This document shows positions 1-7,680 of a stretch of DNA of 64,000 nucleotides, in pieces. The notes under the pieces were generated by a model. The model was not told the origin of the DNA, made no database searches, and worked only from the letters and a program-made list of their open reading frames with translations. Within the stretch, counting starts at the first letter, position 1; each line of letters begins with the position of its first letter. Origin of the DNA: Pyxidicoccus caerfyrddinensis (lineage in GTDB: Bacteria > Myxococcota > Myxococcia > Myxococcales > Myxococcaceae); contig NZ_JAAIYA010000009.1 of NCBI RefSeq assembly GCF_010894405.1, forward strand, positions 222,457 through 286,456, given 5' to 3'. Both the position numbers and the translations under genes were made by a program.

Positions 1-345
1 AATGGCGGCGCGCGTGCGGCGCTTGGGCTTGTACGGGAGGTAGAGGTCCTCCAGCTCGGTGCGCGTCTTGGCGGCCTTGAGCGCCTTCTCCAGCGCGGGC
101 GTCAGCTTCCCCTGCTCCTCAATCGTGCGGAGGATGGTGTCGCGGCGGGAGTCCAGCTCGGCGCGCTCGGAGGCGCGGTCGAGGATGGTCTGGATTTGAA
201 CCTCGTCCAGACCACCCGTGACCTCCTTGCGGTAGCGCGCGATGAAGGGAACGGTGGCGCCCTCTTCATTCAGCGCGAGGGTCCGGTCCACCTGCTCGGG
301 CTTGAGGCCCAGCTCCTGGGAAAGCTCGACGGCGTAGGCGTGCAT
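1..345 (-). CDS. tex: Tex-family RNA-binding transcription accessory protein (3' part missing)
   Basis: The 115 visible residues are the N-terminus of Tex, a cytoplasmic RNA-binding protein (S1-domain family) tied to transcription and expression robustness in many bacteria. Recognisable Tex motifs are FIARYRKEVTGGLDE near residue 35 and LEDLYLPYKPKRRTRA near residue 98. The ATG at 345 gives an N-terminus of normal length (MHAYAVELSQELGL). The gene runs off the left edge, so the YqgF-like, helix-hairpin-helix and S1 domains cannot be checked. It is on the same strand as the following genes, with about 100 bp of empty sequence behind it. Confidence 0.9.
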   Translation of the reverse strand, partial: MHAYAVELSQELGLKPEQVDRTLALNEEGATVPFIARYRKEVTGGLDEVQIQTILDRASERAELDSRRDTILRTIEEQGKLTPALEKALKAAKTRTELEDLYLPYKPKRRTRAAI

Positions 346-442
346 GGCGCCATTTCTATAACCCGCCCCTCCTGCGCCTCCCAGAGACCAGCCGCCTGAA
401 GCGACGCGTGGAGAACGCCCCATGCGTCCGGAGCAGGTCACC

Positions 443-994
443 TCACCGCAAGTGCGCCTCCCCGCGACGCCGCGCCTCCCACTCCGGCCGCAACAGGCCC
501 CAGGTCTGCTGGTCCCTGCGCTGGCCCAGGTGCATGCAGTGGCCGCGCATCGTGCCCTCCAGCGTGAAGCCCAGCTTGCGCGCCACGCCCTGCGACGCCG
601 CGTTCTCCGCCAGCGTGACGAGCCACAGGCGCTGGAGGAAGGGCAGCGCAGTGAAGAGCTGCTCCAGCATCATCCCCACCGCGCGCGTGCCCAGCCCACG
701 GCCGTGGTACGCGTCGGACAGCATGTAGCCCAGCTGCGCCCGGCCATGCAGCCGCGACACGTCCCGCGCGGACACGGTGCCGACGAGCCGCCCGTCGTAC
801 TCCACGAACCAGCGGAAGCCCTTCGCGCGCAAGTCACCCAGCGTGCCCGCCTCGGCGATGCGATGCAGCAGCTGCTCGCGCGAGTCCTCCTCCGTGTCCA
901 CGAAGCGGCGCGCCCCGGGCTCCGCGCGCAGCACCATCCAGTAGTCCACGTGTTCCGGCCGGGCCGGGAGGAGTCGGACCTCGGGAGCACTCAT
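443..994 (-). CDS. GNAT family N-acetyltransferase (RimJ/RimL-like)
   Basis: A 183-residue GNAT acetyltransferase that would transfer acetyl from acetyl-CoA to an amino group; the substrate cannot be told. Seen: a central FVEYDGRLVGTVSARDV strand pair, the acetyl-CoA loop region with GYMLSDAYHGRGLGTRAV (an RGxGxx-like signature), and the terminal NAASQGVARKLGFTLEG motif typical of the RimJ/RimL/ribosomal-protein or small-molecule acetyltransferases. An upstream in-frame start at 1045 exists. I prefer ATG 994 because the extra residues do not look family-like and an AGGAGG lies 14 bases upstream. Confidence 0.85.
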   Translation of the reverse strand: MSAPEVRLLPARPEHVDYWMVLRAEPGARRFVDTEEDSREQLLHRIAEAGTLGDLRAKGFRWFVEYDGRLVGTVSARDVSRLHGRAQLGYMLSDAYHGRGLGTRAVGMMLEQLFTALPFLQRLWLVTLAENAASQGVARKLGFTLEGTMRGHCMHLGQRRDQQTWGLLRPEWEARRRGEAHLR

Positions 995-1023
995 GCCTGG
1001 CAGCTTAACCTCCTGGAAAGGCC

Positions 1024-1066
1024 GAGGGCCGCGACCGGGAAGCACGTGGCTCCCAGCGCGGCCCTC
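1024..1066 (-). terminator. Hairpin terminator behind the PhoD gene
   Basis: A perfect 10-bp inverted repeat, GAGGGCCGCG (1024-1033) against CGCGGCCCTC (1057-1066), with a 23-nt loop. It lies 24 bp after the stop of the phosphatase gene and is followed on the minus strand by a short T run (CCTTTCC). It fits an intrinsic terminator for the phosphatase transcript. Confidence 0.6.
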
Positions 1067-1089
1067 CGCACATCAGGCAACTGCCCCGC

Positions 1090-3270
1090 TCAGATGGCGG
1101 TGATGTCGCCGTCCTTGACGCGGAACTTCTTCGACGTGAACTTCGCCGCCAGCTCCGAGTCGGCGCGCAGCGAGTAGTCCTTCGCGATTTCCGTGCTCGG
1201 GATGAGGTGGAAGGAGGCAATGGCCTCGTCCTTCTTCACCTCCAGCACCACGAAGCCGTGGGCGTCGCCGTTAGCGAACTTCATGCCGGGGTTGCCCGCC
1301 AGCAGCGTCTGCTCCAGCTCCTGGACGATGTACTTGTGCACCGCCGCGCCCGAGCCGTAGCCCGCGCCCAGCAGGGCCCGGCCCGCCAGCTCCTTGATGG
1401 AGCCGGAGGAGATGGCCGGCGCCGTCAGCGTGGGCACGCCCAGCGTGGTGGGGGACGCCGGGTTCAGGCCTTCCACCGACGCGAAGGACGCGTGGATGTC
1501 ACCGGAGACGAACAGCGTGTTCTTCTGCAGGTTGTTCGCCTGGATGTACCCCAGCAGCTCCTTGCGCTTCGTGGGGAAGCCGTCCCACTGGTCCACGTTG
1601 AAGTAGAAGGACTGGCGCAGGTTCGTCTCGGGGATGTCCGTCTTCTGCGACAAGTCGTACACCATGGCGGTGAGCGACACGGAGGAGACGGCAATCTTCC
1701 AGGTGTTGGCCGCCTTCACCGTCTCCTTGAACCAGGCCTCCTGGGCGTCACCCAGCGCGTTCTCGCTGGCCTTCGCGGAGCCGGCGTACTTGAGGCCCGC
1801 GAACAGGTCGAACACCGGCTTCACGACGATGTAGCGCGAGCCCTGGATGGTGAAGAGCGAGGGCTTGCCCATGTGCACGTACGCCACGCCGCGCGGCGTC
1901 TCCGCGGTGATGGCGATGCGCGGAATGGCCGTCTGGCCCGCGGCCACGCGCGCCGCGCTGACGGCGTCGATGACCTGGTTGACGTAGAACAGCGACTGGT
2001 TGCCCTTCACCCACGTGGCGGCCTTGGCGGCGGCCTGCTCCTGGGTGAGGCCCGCCTGCCGCGCCTGCTGCACGTACGCGCCCTGGAGGGCCTGCTTGTA
2101 CGGAGCGAGCGGCGCGGCGTCGATGTCGACGTACGCGAACGTGTCCGCCGTGAAGGCCGGCTTGTACGGCGCCGGCATCGTCGCCGAGTCGATGACCACC
2201 GTGCCCGGGTACGCGTCCTCGGGGATGAGGTGGTCCGGACGCTGGCTGCGCATGTCCATCACCATCAGCTTCAGGTGCTGGCCGAACTCGAAGTCACGCC
2301 AGATCTTCGTCCCACCCGCCTGGGCGGCGACCACCTGGTCGATGTCGATGGCACCTTCAGTTGCCGCAGTGTTGTCCAGGGGGATGTACTCGAAGAAGGC
2401 CTGCTCCGCGTTCTTGCGGCGCGCCGTCTGCTTCTCGTCGAAGCGCCCGTCCGAGTACGTCGCGGTGTCGCCCCAGCAGTCATCGGAGAACTCGTGGTCG
2501 TCCCACACGATGATGAACGGGTAGCGCTCGTGGACCTTCTGGATGATCTTGTCCGAGCGGATGGCCTTGTAGAGGTCGCGGTAGTTGGACAGCGCGTTGG
2601 CCGCGTAGAAGGCCACCAGGCCCTCGCCCTCGCGCAGCGCCTTCTCCGGCTCGGCGAAGACGATGGAGCGCGTGCCGTTGGCGTCCTGGAAGGACGAGTC
2701 GCCCGTCGTCTCGTAGACGTAGTCGCCGAGGAACACGACGAAGTCGAGGTCCTCGTCGAGCTGCAGCAGGCGCTGCCACGCGTTGTAGTAGCGGCCGATG
2801 AAGTCCTGGCAGCTGGCGAAGACGAACTTCACCGGCACGTCCGCGCCCGCGGCCGGCGCCGTGCGGGTGCGGCCCGTCGCGGAGCTGACCTTCTGGCCAT
2901 TCACGTCGACGGTGAAGCGGTAGTAGTACGTCGTGCGCGGCGACAGGTTGGTGACCTTCACCTTGAGGGCGTGGTCATGCGCCGCGAGCGCGGAGTAGGA
3001 CTGGTTCAGCACCAGGCTGCTGAACTCCTGGCTGGTGGAGACCTCCAGCTGCACCGCCCGGTTGGCGCTGGCGTTGTCCGGGTCCACCGCACGCACCCAC
3101 AGCACCACGCTGTCCGGGCGCGGGTCGCCCGAGGCCACCGACTGCGGGAAGAACTTCGCCGTGTCATCCGACGGCGCCCCCGACTCGTCCTCGTTGCAAC
3201 CGAACGCGGTGCTCGCCGCGACGGCGACGACGGCTTGAAGGAAACTGCGACGCTTGAATGGGTCGATCAA
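1090..3270 (-). CDS. phoD: PhoD-like alkaline phosphatase, twin-arginine exported
   Basis: A secreted metallophosphoesterase of the PhoD family (phosphodiesterase/alkaline phosphatase acting on organic phosphate outside the cytoplasm). Seen: an N-terminal PhoD domain, then the catalytic blocks FASCQ, FLGDYVYE, VWDDHEFSDD and SGDIHASF that supply the Fe/Ca ligands. I start it at the TTG at 3270: GGAGT stands about 8 bases upstream and the protein then opens MIDPFKRRSFLQ followed by a hydrophobic stretch ending AFGC, a Tat signal with a possible lipobox. An ATG at 3381 would add 37 residues with no recognisable role and would bury the signal. The symbol is by family; several PhoD paralogues usually coexist in myxobacteria. 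Confidence 0.88.
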   Translation of the reverse strand: MIDPFKRRSFLQAVVAVAASTAFGCNEDESGAPSDDTAKFFPQSVASGDPRPDSVVLWVRAVDPDNASANRAVQLEVSTSQEFSSLVLNQSYSALAAHDHALKVKVTNLSPRTTYYYRFTVDVNGQKVSSATGRTRTAPAAGADVPVKFVFASCQDFIGRYYNAWQRLLQLDEDLDFVVFLGDYVYETTGDSSFQDANGTRSIVFAEPEKALREGEGLVAFYAANALSNYRDLYKAIRSDKIIQKVHERYPFIIVWDDHEFSDDCWGDTATYSDGRFDEKQTARRKNAEQAFFEYIPLDNTAATEGAIDIDQVVAAQAGGTKIWRDFEFGQHLKLMVMDMRSQRPDHLIPEDAYPGTVVIDSATMPAPYKPAFTADTFAYVDIDAAPLAPYKQALQGAYVQQARQAGLTQEQAAAKAATWVKGNQSLFYVNQVIDAVSAARVAAGQTAIPRIAITAETPRGVAYVHMGKPSLFTIQGSRYIVVKPVFDLFAGLKYAGSAKASENALGDAQEAWFKETVKAANTWKIAVSSVSLTAMVYDLSQKTDIPETNLRQSFYFNVDQWDGFPTKRKELLGYIQANNLQKNTLFVSGDIHASFASVEGLNPASPTTLGVPTLTAPAISSGSIKELAGRALLGAGYGSGAAVHKYIVQELEQTLLAGNPGMKFANGDAHGFVVLEVKKDEAIASFHLIPSTEIAKDYSLRADSELAAKFTSKKFRVKDGDITAI

Positions 3271-3410
3271 GGCAGGACTCCGGGCGGGTTTTGGAAACTG
3301 GAGCGCGGAGTCTAAGACGCACATCTGCTCGCCAGGAAACATCCACTTGCGCTTCTCTACGCAACGCGCTGTGTCATCCACCAGCGGTATGTGCGGGCGT
3401 GGCGCGGGGA

Positions 3411-3452
3411 GAAAAGCGAGAGGGCCGACCCCCTCGCGGAAGGCCGGCCCTC
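3411..3452 (-). terminator. recA terminator
   Basis: A perfect 8-bp stem, GAGGGCCG (3420-3427) with CGGCCCTC (3445-3452). On the minus strand it is followed by TCGCTTTTC, so a stem plus short T tract. It lies about 60 bp after the recA stop codon. Confidence 0.65.
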
Positions 3453-3513
3453 GTACTCACGCTGCATTGACCGGAGGAAGTGGACCCCGAAGGGTCCACG
3501 TCTCAAGTCCGGC

Positions 3514-4605
3514 TCACTTCACGGCCTTCACACGGGCGCGCTTCTCGGTGCCCCCCTCGGCGGCGGGCTCCTCCGCGGCGGGCGCGGCGGCGGCGGCCGG
3601 CCCCTTGGTGATGCCGTACTTCTCCAGCACGCGGGCCTCGATGTCCTTGGCCACCTCGGGGTGCTCCTTGAGGTAGTCCTTGGCATTCTCACGGCCCTGG
3701 CCGATGCGCTCCCCGTTGAAGGAGAACCAGCTGCCGCTCTTCTCCACGATGTTGTCGTTGGAGGCGAGGTCGATGAGGTCGCCCTCACGGGAGATGCCCG
3801 TGCCGTACATGATGTCGAATTCGACTTCCTTGAACGGGGGGGCCACCTTGTTCTTCACGACCTTCACGCGGGTGCGGCTGCCCACCACGTTCTCGCCGTT
3901 CTTGATGGCGCCGATGCGGCGGATGTCCAGGCGCTGCGACGCGTAGAACTTCAGCGCGTTGCCGCCCGTCGTCGTCTCCGGGTTGCCGAACATCACGCCA
4001 ATCTTCATGCGAATCTGGTTGATGAAGATGACGCACGTCTGGCTCTTGGAGATGGTGCCCGTGAGCTTGCGGAGCGCCTGGCTCATGAGGCGGGCCTGCA
4101 CGCCCATGTGGGCGTCGCCCATCTCACCCTCGAGCTCGGCCTTGGGCACGAGCGCGGCGACGGAGTCCACCACCAGCACGTCGATGGCGCCCGAGCGCAC
4201 CAGCATCTCCGCGATTTCGAGCCCCTGCTCACCAGTGTCCGGCTGGCTCAGGAGCAGGTCATCGGTGCGCACGCCCAGCTTGCGGGCATAGCCCACGTCG
4301 AGCGCGTGCTCCGCGTCCACGTAGCCGCAGATGCCGCCACGCTTCTGCGCCTCGGCGACGATGTGGAGACACAGCGTCGTCTTACCGGAGGACTCCGGCC
4401 CGAAGATTTCGATGATGCGGCCCTTGGGCACGCCACCCACGCCCAGGGCGATATCCAGTGAGATCGAGCCCGTCGAAATGGCCTGGATGTCACGCACCAG
4501 CGGCTCGTCCTTGCCGAGCCGCATGATGGAGCCCTTGCCGAACTGGCGCTCCACCGCGGACATCGCCAGCTCGATCGCCTTTTCCTTCTCCTGATTCACG
4601 GCCAT
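3514..4605 (-). CDS. recA: Recombinase RecA
   Basis: Cytoplasmic DNA strand-exchange ATPase of homologous recombination and coprotease for LexA cleavage. The 363-residue product has the Walker A motif GPESSGKT (residues 69-76), the YVDAEHALD block, the VVDSVAALVPKAE Walker B region, the DNA-binding loop region around INQIRMKIGVMFGNPETTTGG and a C-terminal extension rich in Ala and Glu ending RARVKAVK. The ATG at 4605 is preceded by AAGGAG at a good distance, and the product matches RecA length from there. A LexA box candidate lies 40 bp upstream. Myxococcus xanthus carries two recA genes; which paralogue this is cannot be decided from the window. Confidence 0.97.
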   Translation of the reverse strand: MAVNQEKEKAIELAMSAVERQFGKGSIMRLGKDEPLVRDIQAISTGSISLDIALGVGGVPKGRIIEIFGPESSGKTTLCLHIVAEAQKRGGICGYVDAEHALDVGYARKLGVRTDDLLLSQPDTGEQGLEIAEMLVRSGAIDVLVVDSVAALVPKAELEGEMGDAHMGVQARLMSQALRKLTGTISKSQTCVIFINQIRMKIGVMFGNPETTTGGNALKFYASQRLDIRRIGAIKNGENVVGSRTRVKVVKNKVAPPFKEVEFDIMYGTGISREGDLIDLASNDNIVEKSGSWFSFNGERIGQGRENAKDYLKEHPEVAKDIEARVLEKYGITKGPAAAAAPAAEEPAAEGGTEKRARVKAVK

Positions 4606-4644
4606 TTCTGACTGCTCCTTGTATTGGCGGACCACCCCGGTCCA

Positions 4645-4661
4645 CCTGAACGCGCTTTTAG
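4645..4661 (-). promoter_or_regulatory. LexA operator candidate upstream of recA
   Basis: Read on the minus strand, the 17 bases CTAAAAGCGCGTTCAGG match every position of CTRHAMRYBYGTTCAGS, the LexA-binding consensus I recall as reported for Myxococcus xanthus. It sits 39 bp upstream of the recA ATG, on the coding strand of recA, where a repressor would block the promoter. The match is direct sequence observation; the consensus is from memory. Confidence 0.7.
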
Positions 4662-4717
4662 TACGCGATGGGTAGACCCTAGTCCACCCCTCTGACATCC
4701 GTCCTGCATCCTGGTCA

Positions 4718-5668
4718 TCAGCTCTCGCGGAGGGCAGCCAGGAAGGCGGCCACCAGCCCGCCCAGGACGACCCACAGGCCCACCGGGCCATCCATGAAGA
4801 ATGGCGCCACCAGCCCGAGGCAGGTGACGAGGGCCAGCAGGGCGAGACCCACCCGGTACACGGCTGACTTCGGAGGGGCAAGCCACAAGGCCACCAGGGC
4901 CAGCGCCGAGAGACCTACCTGCGTGGTGACCAGGCTGTCAGGCCCGCCCGACCTCGCCAGTTCCTGCGTCACCTGGGCCACCAGCCCCGTCAGCAGCACG
5001 GCGCCGGGGACGGCGGGGCCCAGGCCGTGGCCCACGCCGCGGCGCCCGTGGGCGCGCAGGTGCTCCAGGTCCTCCGGCCGCACCTCCAGGGCATAGGGAA
5101 AGCCCAGGGACAGGAGCGCCTCCACCGCCACGGCGCGGCAGGAGCGGCCCCGGGTGTCCACCAGCCCCTCCAGCTTCCCGGTCTCCAGGAGCCGGTGGAA
5201 GGTGTCCGCCAGCTGACGGCTCCCCCCTTCCGCGGAGATCTGCTCCAGCAGCGTGTTCAGCCGTAGGGCCAGCTCCGGGCGCTCCTCGGCGGGCACGCGG
5301 CGGGCCTGCTCCACCAGCACCAGCACCGGCAGCGGCAGCTCCAGCGGCGGGGTGGGCTTGCCCGGCAGCGCGAGCCGGTACGGCTCCGCGGCTTCGGGGG
5401 AGCGCCGCTCGCCCTGCCGGGAGTGGCGCGGAGACGGGGTCACCGCGTCGGGTGGCGGGGCCTCCTCCGGCAGGGAGGGAAACGGCCCCTCCCAGGAAGC
5501 CAGGTCCTCGTCCGCGTCCCCGGGCGGAGCCTCCCCCTCCACGGCGCCGGCCGGGGCAGGTTCCCAGGCCGCCACGTCGGGGGGCCCGGGCTCCGGGGCC
5601 TCCTCCGGGAGCCGGTGCGTAGGTGGATGTAGACGAGGAGCGTCCGGCACGGAGGAAACTGTAGCCAC
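4718..5668 (-). CDS. Hypothetical multi-pass membrane protein with Pro/Glu-rich N-terminus
   Basis: A 316-residue protein I do not recognise. The first ~100 residues are low-complexity, rich in Pro, Glu and Ala, and probably disordered. Residues ~105-200 look like a helical cytoplasmic domain (LVLVEQARRVPAEERPELALRLNTLLEQ and a short LSLGFPYALEV block). The C-terminal ~110 residues form about four hydrophobic segments, the last ending GLVAAFLAALRES. It starts at 5668 and diverges from the ECF sigma operon, leaving only about 58 bp between the two coding regions, so their promoters must overlap. Whether it is part of the sigma response is not shown by the sequence. Confidence 0.7.
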   Translation of the reverse strand: MATVSSVPDAPRLHPPTHRLPEEAPEPGPPDVAAWEPAPAGAVEGEAPPGDADEDLASWEGPFPSLPEEAPPPDAVTPSPRHSRQGERRSPEAAEPYRLALPGKPTPPLELPLPVLVLVEQARRVPAEERPELALRLNTLLEQISAEGGSRQLADTFHRLLETGKLEGLVDTRGRSCRAVAVEALLSLGFPYALEVRPEDLEHLRAHGRRGVGHGLGPAVPGAVLLTGLVAQVTQELARSGGPDSLVTTQVGLSALALVALWLAPPKSAVYRVGLALLALVTCLGLVAPFFMDGPVGLWVVLGGLVAAFLAALRES

Positions 5669-5696
5669 GGGCCCGGGTGCGGTTCAAAGCGAAGGC

Positions 5697-5716
5697 GCCC
5701 GCAACTTCTTGCGGGC
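5697..5716 (+). promoter_or_regulatory. Perfect hairpin just upstream of the ECF sigma start
   Basis: GCCCGCAA-CTTC-TTGCGGGC, a perfect 8-bp stem with a 4-base loop, ends 10 bases before the sigma factor ATG. It could be an operator in the 58-bp divergent promoter region or an mRNA structure near the ribosome binding site. Confidence 0.5.
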
Positions 5717-5726
5717 AACGGGGTTG

Positions 5727-6338
5727 ATGTCCGCCGTGGACCTGGATTCGGACGCACAGGCGATGCTGAAGGTGGCCGCGGGGGACCGCCAGGCGTTTGC
5801 CTGGCTGTTCGACCGGTACCACGCGAGCGTGGCGCGCTTCGCCTTCCGCTTCGTGGGGGACCGGGAGCGCGCGGAGGAGCTGACGCAGGACATCTTCGTG
5901 AAGCTCTACCGCCACGCGGGCGCCTACAAGCCGACGGCGCGCTTCAAGACGTTCCTCTTCCGGGTGGCCACCAACCACTGCCTCAACGAGGTGCGGCGAG
6001 GAGAGTACCGGGTGTCCCATACCTCGTCCGAGACGCCGGAAGGTGAAGAGACGGGAGCGGTGGAGATGGCGGGGCCGGAGGGTGACAGGCCGGACCAGGC
6101 GCTGGCGGGGCGGGAGCTGGAGCAGGTGGTGGGCGCGGCGCTGGGGGACATGAGCGCCCGGGAGCGCGCGGCCTTCACCATGTGCCGCTTCGAGGGCATG
6201 GCGTACCGGGACATCGCGGAAGCGCTCGAGGCGAGCGAGGCCGCCGTGAAGAGCCTCATCCACCGCGCGACGCTGGCGGTGGCGCGAAGGATTGAAGAGC
6301 TGCAGGCGGGCACCGCGCCCGCGAGGAGCAGGGCATGA
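5727..6338 (+). CDS. ECF-type RNA polymerase sigma factor
   Basis: A 203-residue extracytoplasmic-function sigma factor that directs RNA polymerase to stress promoters. Sigma region 2 spans roughly residues 25-95 (FDRYHASVARFAFRF, then the RAEELTQDIFVKLYRH helix), and region 4 about 140-190 (LGDMSARERAAFTMCRFEG, YRDIAEALEASEAAVKSLIHRA recognition helix). No region 1 or 3, as expected for ECF. The ATG at 5727 gives the usual length; longer in-frame extensions run back into the divergent gene. Its stop overlaps the next gene by ATGA, so it is translationally coupled to its own anti-sigma factor. The ECF subgroup is not assigned. Confidence 0.93.
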   Translation: MSAVDLDSDAQAMLKVAAGDRQAFAWLFDRYHASVARFAFRFVGDRERAEELTQDIFVKLYRHAGAYKPTARFKTFLFRVATNHCLNEVRRGEYRVSHTSSETPEGEETGAVEMAGPEGDRPDQALAGRELEQVVGAALGDMSARERAAFTMCRFEGMAYRDIAEALEASEAAVKSLIHRATLAVARRIEELQAGTAPARSRA

Positions 6339-6811
6339 GCTGTGGTTTCGAAGAGGACCTGACGGCGTACGTGGACGGGGAGCTGCCCCCGGCCCGGCGC
6401 GAGGAGGTGACGGCCCACCTGGACACCTGCGCCGGCTGCCGCTCCACGCACGCGCTGTTGCGCAACACGGTGGCGCGGCTGGCGGAGCTGCCCGCGTATG
6501 AGCCCTCCTCCGCCACCCGGCGCGCGGTGATGGCGAAGCTGGACGCGCTGCCGGTGCCCTGGTGGGAGCGGCTCCGGAAGTGGCTGCGGCCCGTGGTGCT
6601 GGTGCCGTCGCTGGGCCTCGCCGCCGCGGTGGGCGTGGCGCTGCTGCTGGCGGGCCCCGGCCCCGACGCACCGCCCGAGCTGGAGGACCCGGCGGTGATG
6701 GAGCTGGCCGCCAACCTGGAAGTGGCCGAGGACTACGAGGTGCTCGGCCTGGACAGCGCGGAGGATTTGGAGGTCGTCGCGAACCTCCACGAACTGGAGG
6801 CGACGCCATGA
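6335..6811 (+). CDS. Zinc-binding membrane anti-sigma factor
   Basis: A 158-residue anti-sigma factor expected to hold the upstream ECF sigma at the membrane. The N-terminal 40 residues are a zf-HC2/ZAS domain with H28-xxx-C32-xx-C35 and an upstream C3. One transmembrane segment follows at about 86-106. The ~50-residue periplasmic tail is acidic and ends NLEVAEDYEVLGLDSAEDLEVV, a pattern repeated at the end of the fourth gene of this operon. Both gene ends overlap their neighbours by ATGA, showing a tightly coupled operon. Confidence 0.92.
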   Translation: MSCGFEEDLTAYVDGELPPARREEVTAHLDTCAGCRSTHALLRNTVARLAELPAYEPSSATRRAVMAKLDALPVPWWERLRKWLRPVVLVPSLGLAAAVGVALLLAGPGPDAPPELEDPAVMELAANLEVAEDYEVLGLDSAEDLEVVANLHELEATP

Positions 6812-7305
6812 TGAAGCGACTGGACCTGGCCGCGCTGGGGCTGGTGGTGACGCTGCTTGCGGGCGCTACGGTGCGCGCGGAGACGGAAGCACCCCGCACG
6901 GCGGCCGAGCGCTTCGAGCGGATGACGCCCGAGGAGAAGGAGGCGCTGCGCGCGAAGCTGCGCGAGTTCAAGTCGCTGCCTCCGGACGAGCAGGAGCGCA
7001 TCCGCGGCAACCTGGAGCGCTGGCGCAAGCTGCCCCCCGAGGAGCGCGAGCGCATCCGCGCCAACCTGCGCGAGCTGAAGCGGCTCACCCCGCCGGAGCG
7101 CCAGGCGCTGCGTGAGCGCGTGCGCGAGCTGAGGAAGCTGCCCCCCGAGGAGCGCGCGGAGATGCGCGAGCGCGTGCGGCAGTACCTGCGCGAGCATCCG
7201 GAGAAGCGCGAGCAGATGATGGAGAACATGCGGCGCTGGCGGCAGCTGTCGCCCGAGCAGCGGCAGGAGGTGCGCGAGCGCCTGCGCGAGAGGCGGCGCC
7301 GGTGA
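6808..7305 (+). CDS. Secreted DUF3106-like helical repeat protein
   Basis: A 165-residue exported protein. An N-terminal signal peptide (MMKRLDLAALGLVVTLLAGATVRA) is followed by about six degenerate repeats of roughly 20 residues built on L-x-x-L-P-P-E-E-R-x-x-I/M-R-x-x-L/V-R, extremely rich in Arg and Glu and predicted to be all-helical. This matches the DUF3106 type often encoded with ECF sigma/anti-sigma pairs. It starts at ATG 6808 overlapping the anti-sigma stop. A periplasmic sensing or chaperone-like role (as for the CpxP/Spy helical proteins) is inferred, not shown. Confidence 0.85.
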   Translation: MMKRLDLAALGLVVTLLAGATVRAETEAPRTAAERFERMTPEEKEALRAKLREFKSLPPDEQERIRGNLERWRKLPPEERERIRANLRELKRLTPPERQALRERVRELRKLPPEERAEMRERVRQYLREHPEKREQMMENMRRWRQLSPEQRQEVRERLRERRRR

Positions 7306-7553
7306 GCCGAACCCTCGCCCCGTTCCTCCTCGCCCTGCTGCTGGGAGCGCTCCCCGCCGCCGCGCAGGAAGCTCCTCATCCTCCGCCGCCCCCGTCCGTC
7401 CCCGCCCAGCCTCCGCCGCCCAGGAGCACACCGCGCGCCCAGCCCACGCTGACCGACGAGGACCGCGAGGTGGTGGAGAACCTGGAGCTGCTCGAGAGCC
7501 TGGATGCGACCGAGGACCTCGATGTCCTGCTGGAGCTGAGCCAGAAGGAGTGA
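7302..7553 (+). CDS. Short secreted Pro-rich protein with anti-sigma-like acidic tail
   Basis: An 83-residue protein starting at GTG 7302, overlapping the previous stop as GTGA. A signal peptide (MSRTLAPFLLALLLGALPAAAQ) is followed by ~25 residues of mostly Pro and Ser. The last ~34 residues (TDEDREVVENLELLESLD then ATEDLDVLLEL) resemble the periplasmic end of the anti-sigma factor two genes upstream. No known domain. Position and the shared tail suggest it works with the sigma/anti-sigma pair in the periplasm. Confidence 0.75.
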   Translation: MSRTLAPFLLALLLGALPAAAQEAPHPPPPPSVPAQPPPPRSTPRAQPTLTDEDREVVENLELLESLDATEDLDVLLELSQKE

Positions 7554-7680
7554 GCCGCAACACCGCCACCGTCCACGCCTGGCGGAATGATGTAACCGAG
7601 TTGCATGCGCACCCATCGTGCGCGTCGAGCGCGACGGTGGGGCGGGTGACGGAAGAGGGCTTCGCGGTACACTCGGGGCC

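Noticed and set aside
7567..7637. CCACCGTC/GACGGTGG inverted repeat before the kinase gene
   Set aside because: The arms are about 55 bases apart with no other structure between them; chance is a sufficient explanation in GC-rich DNA.
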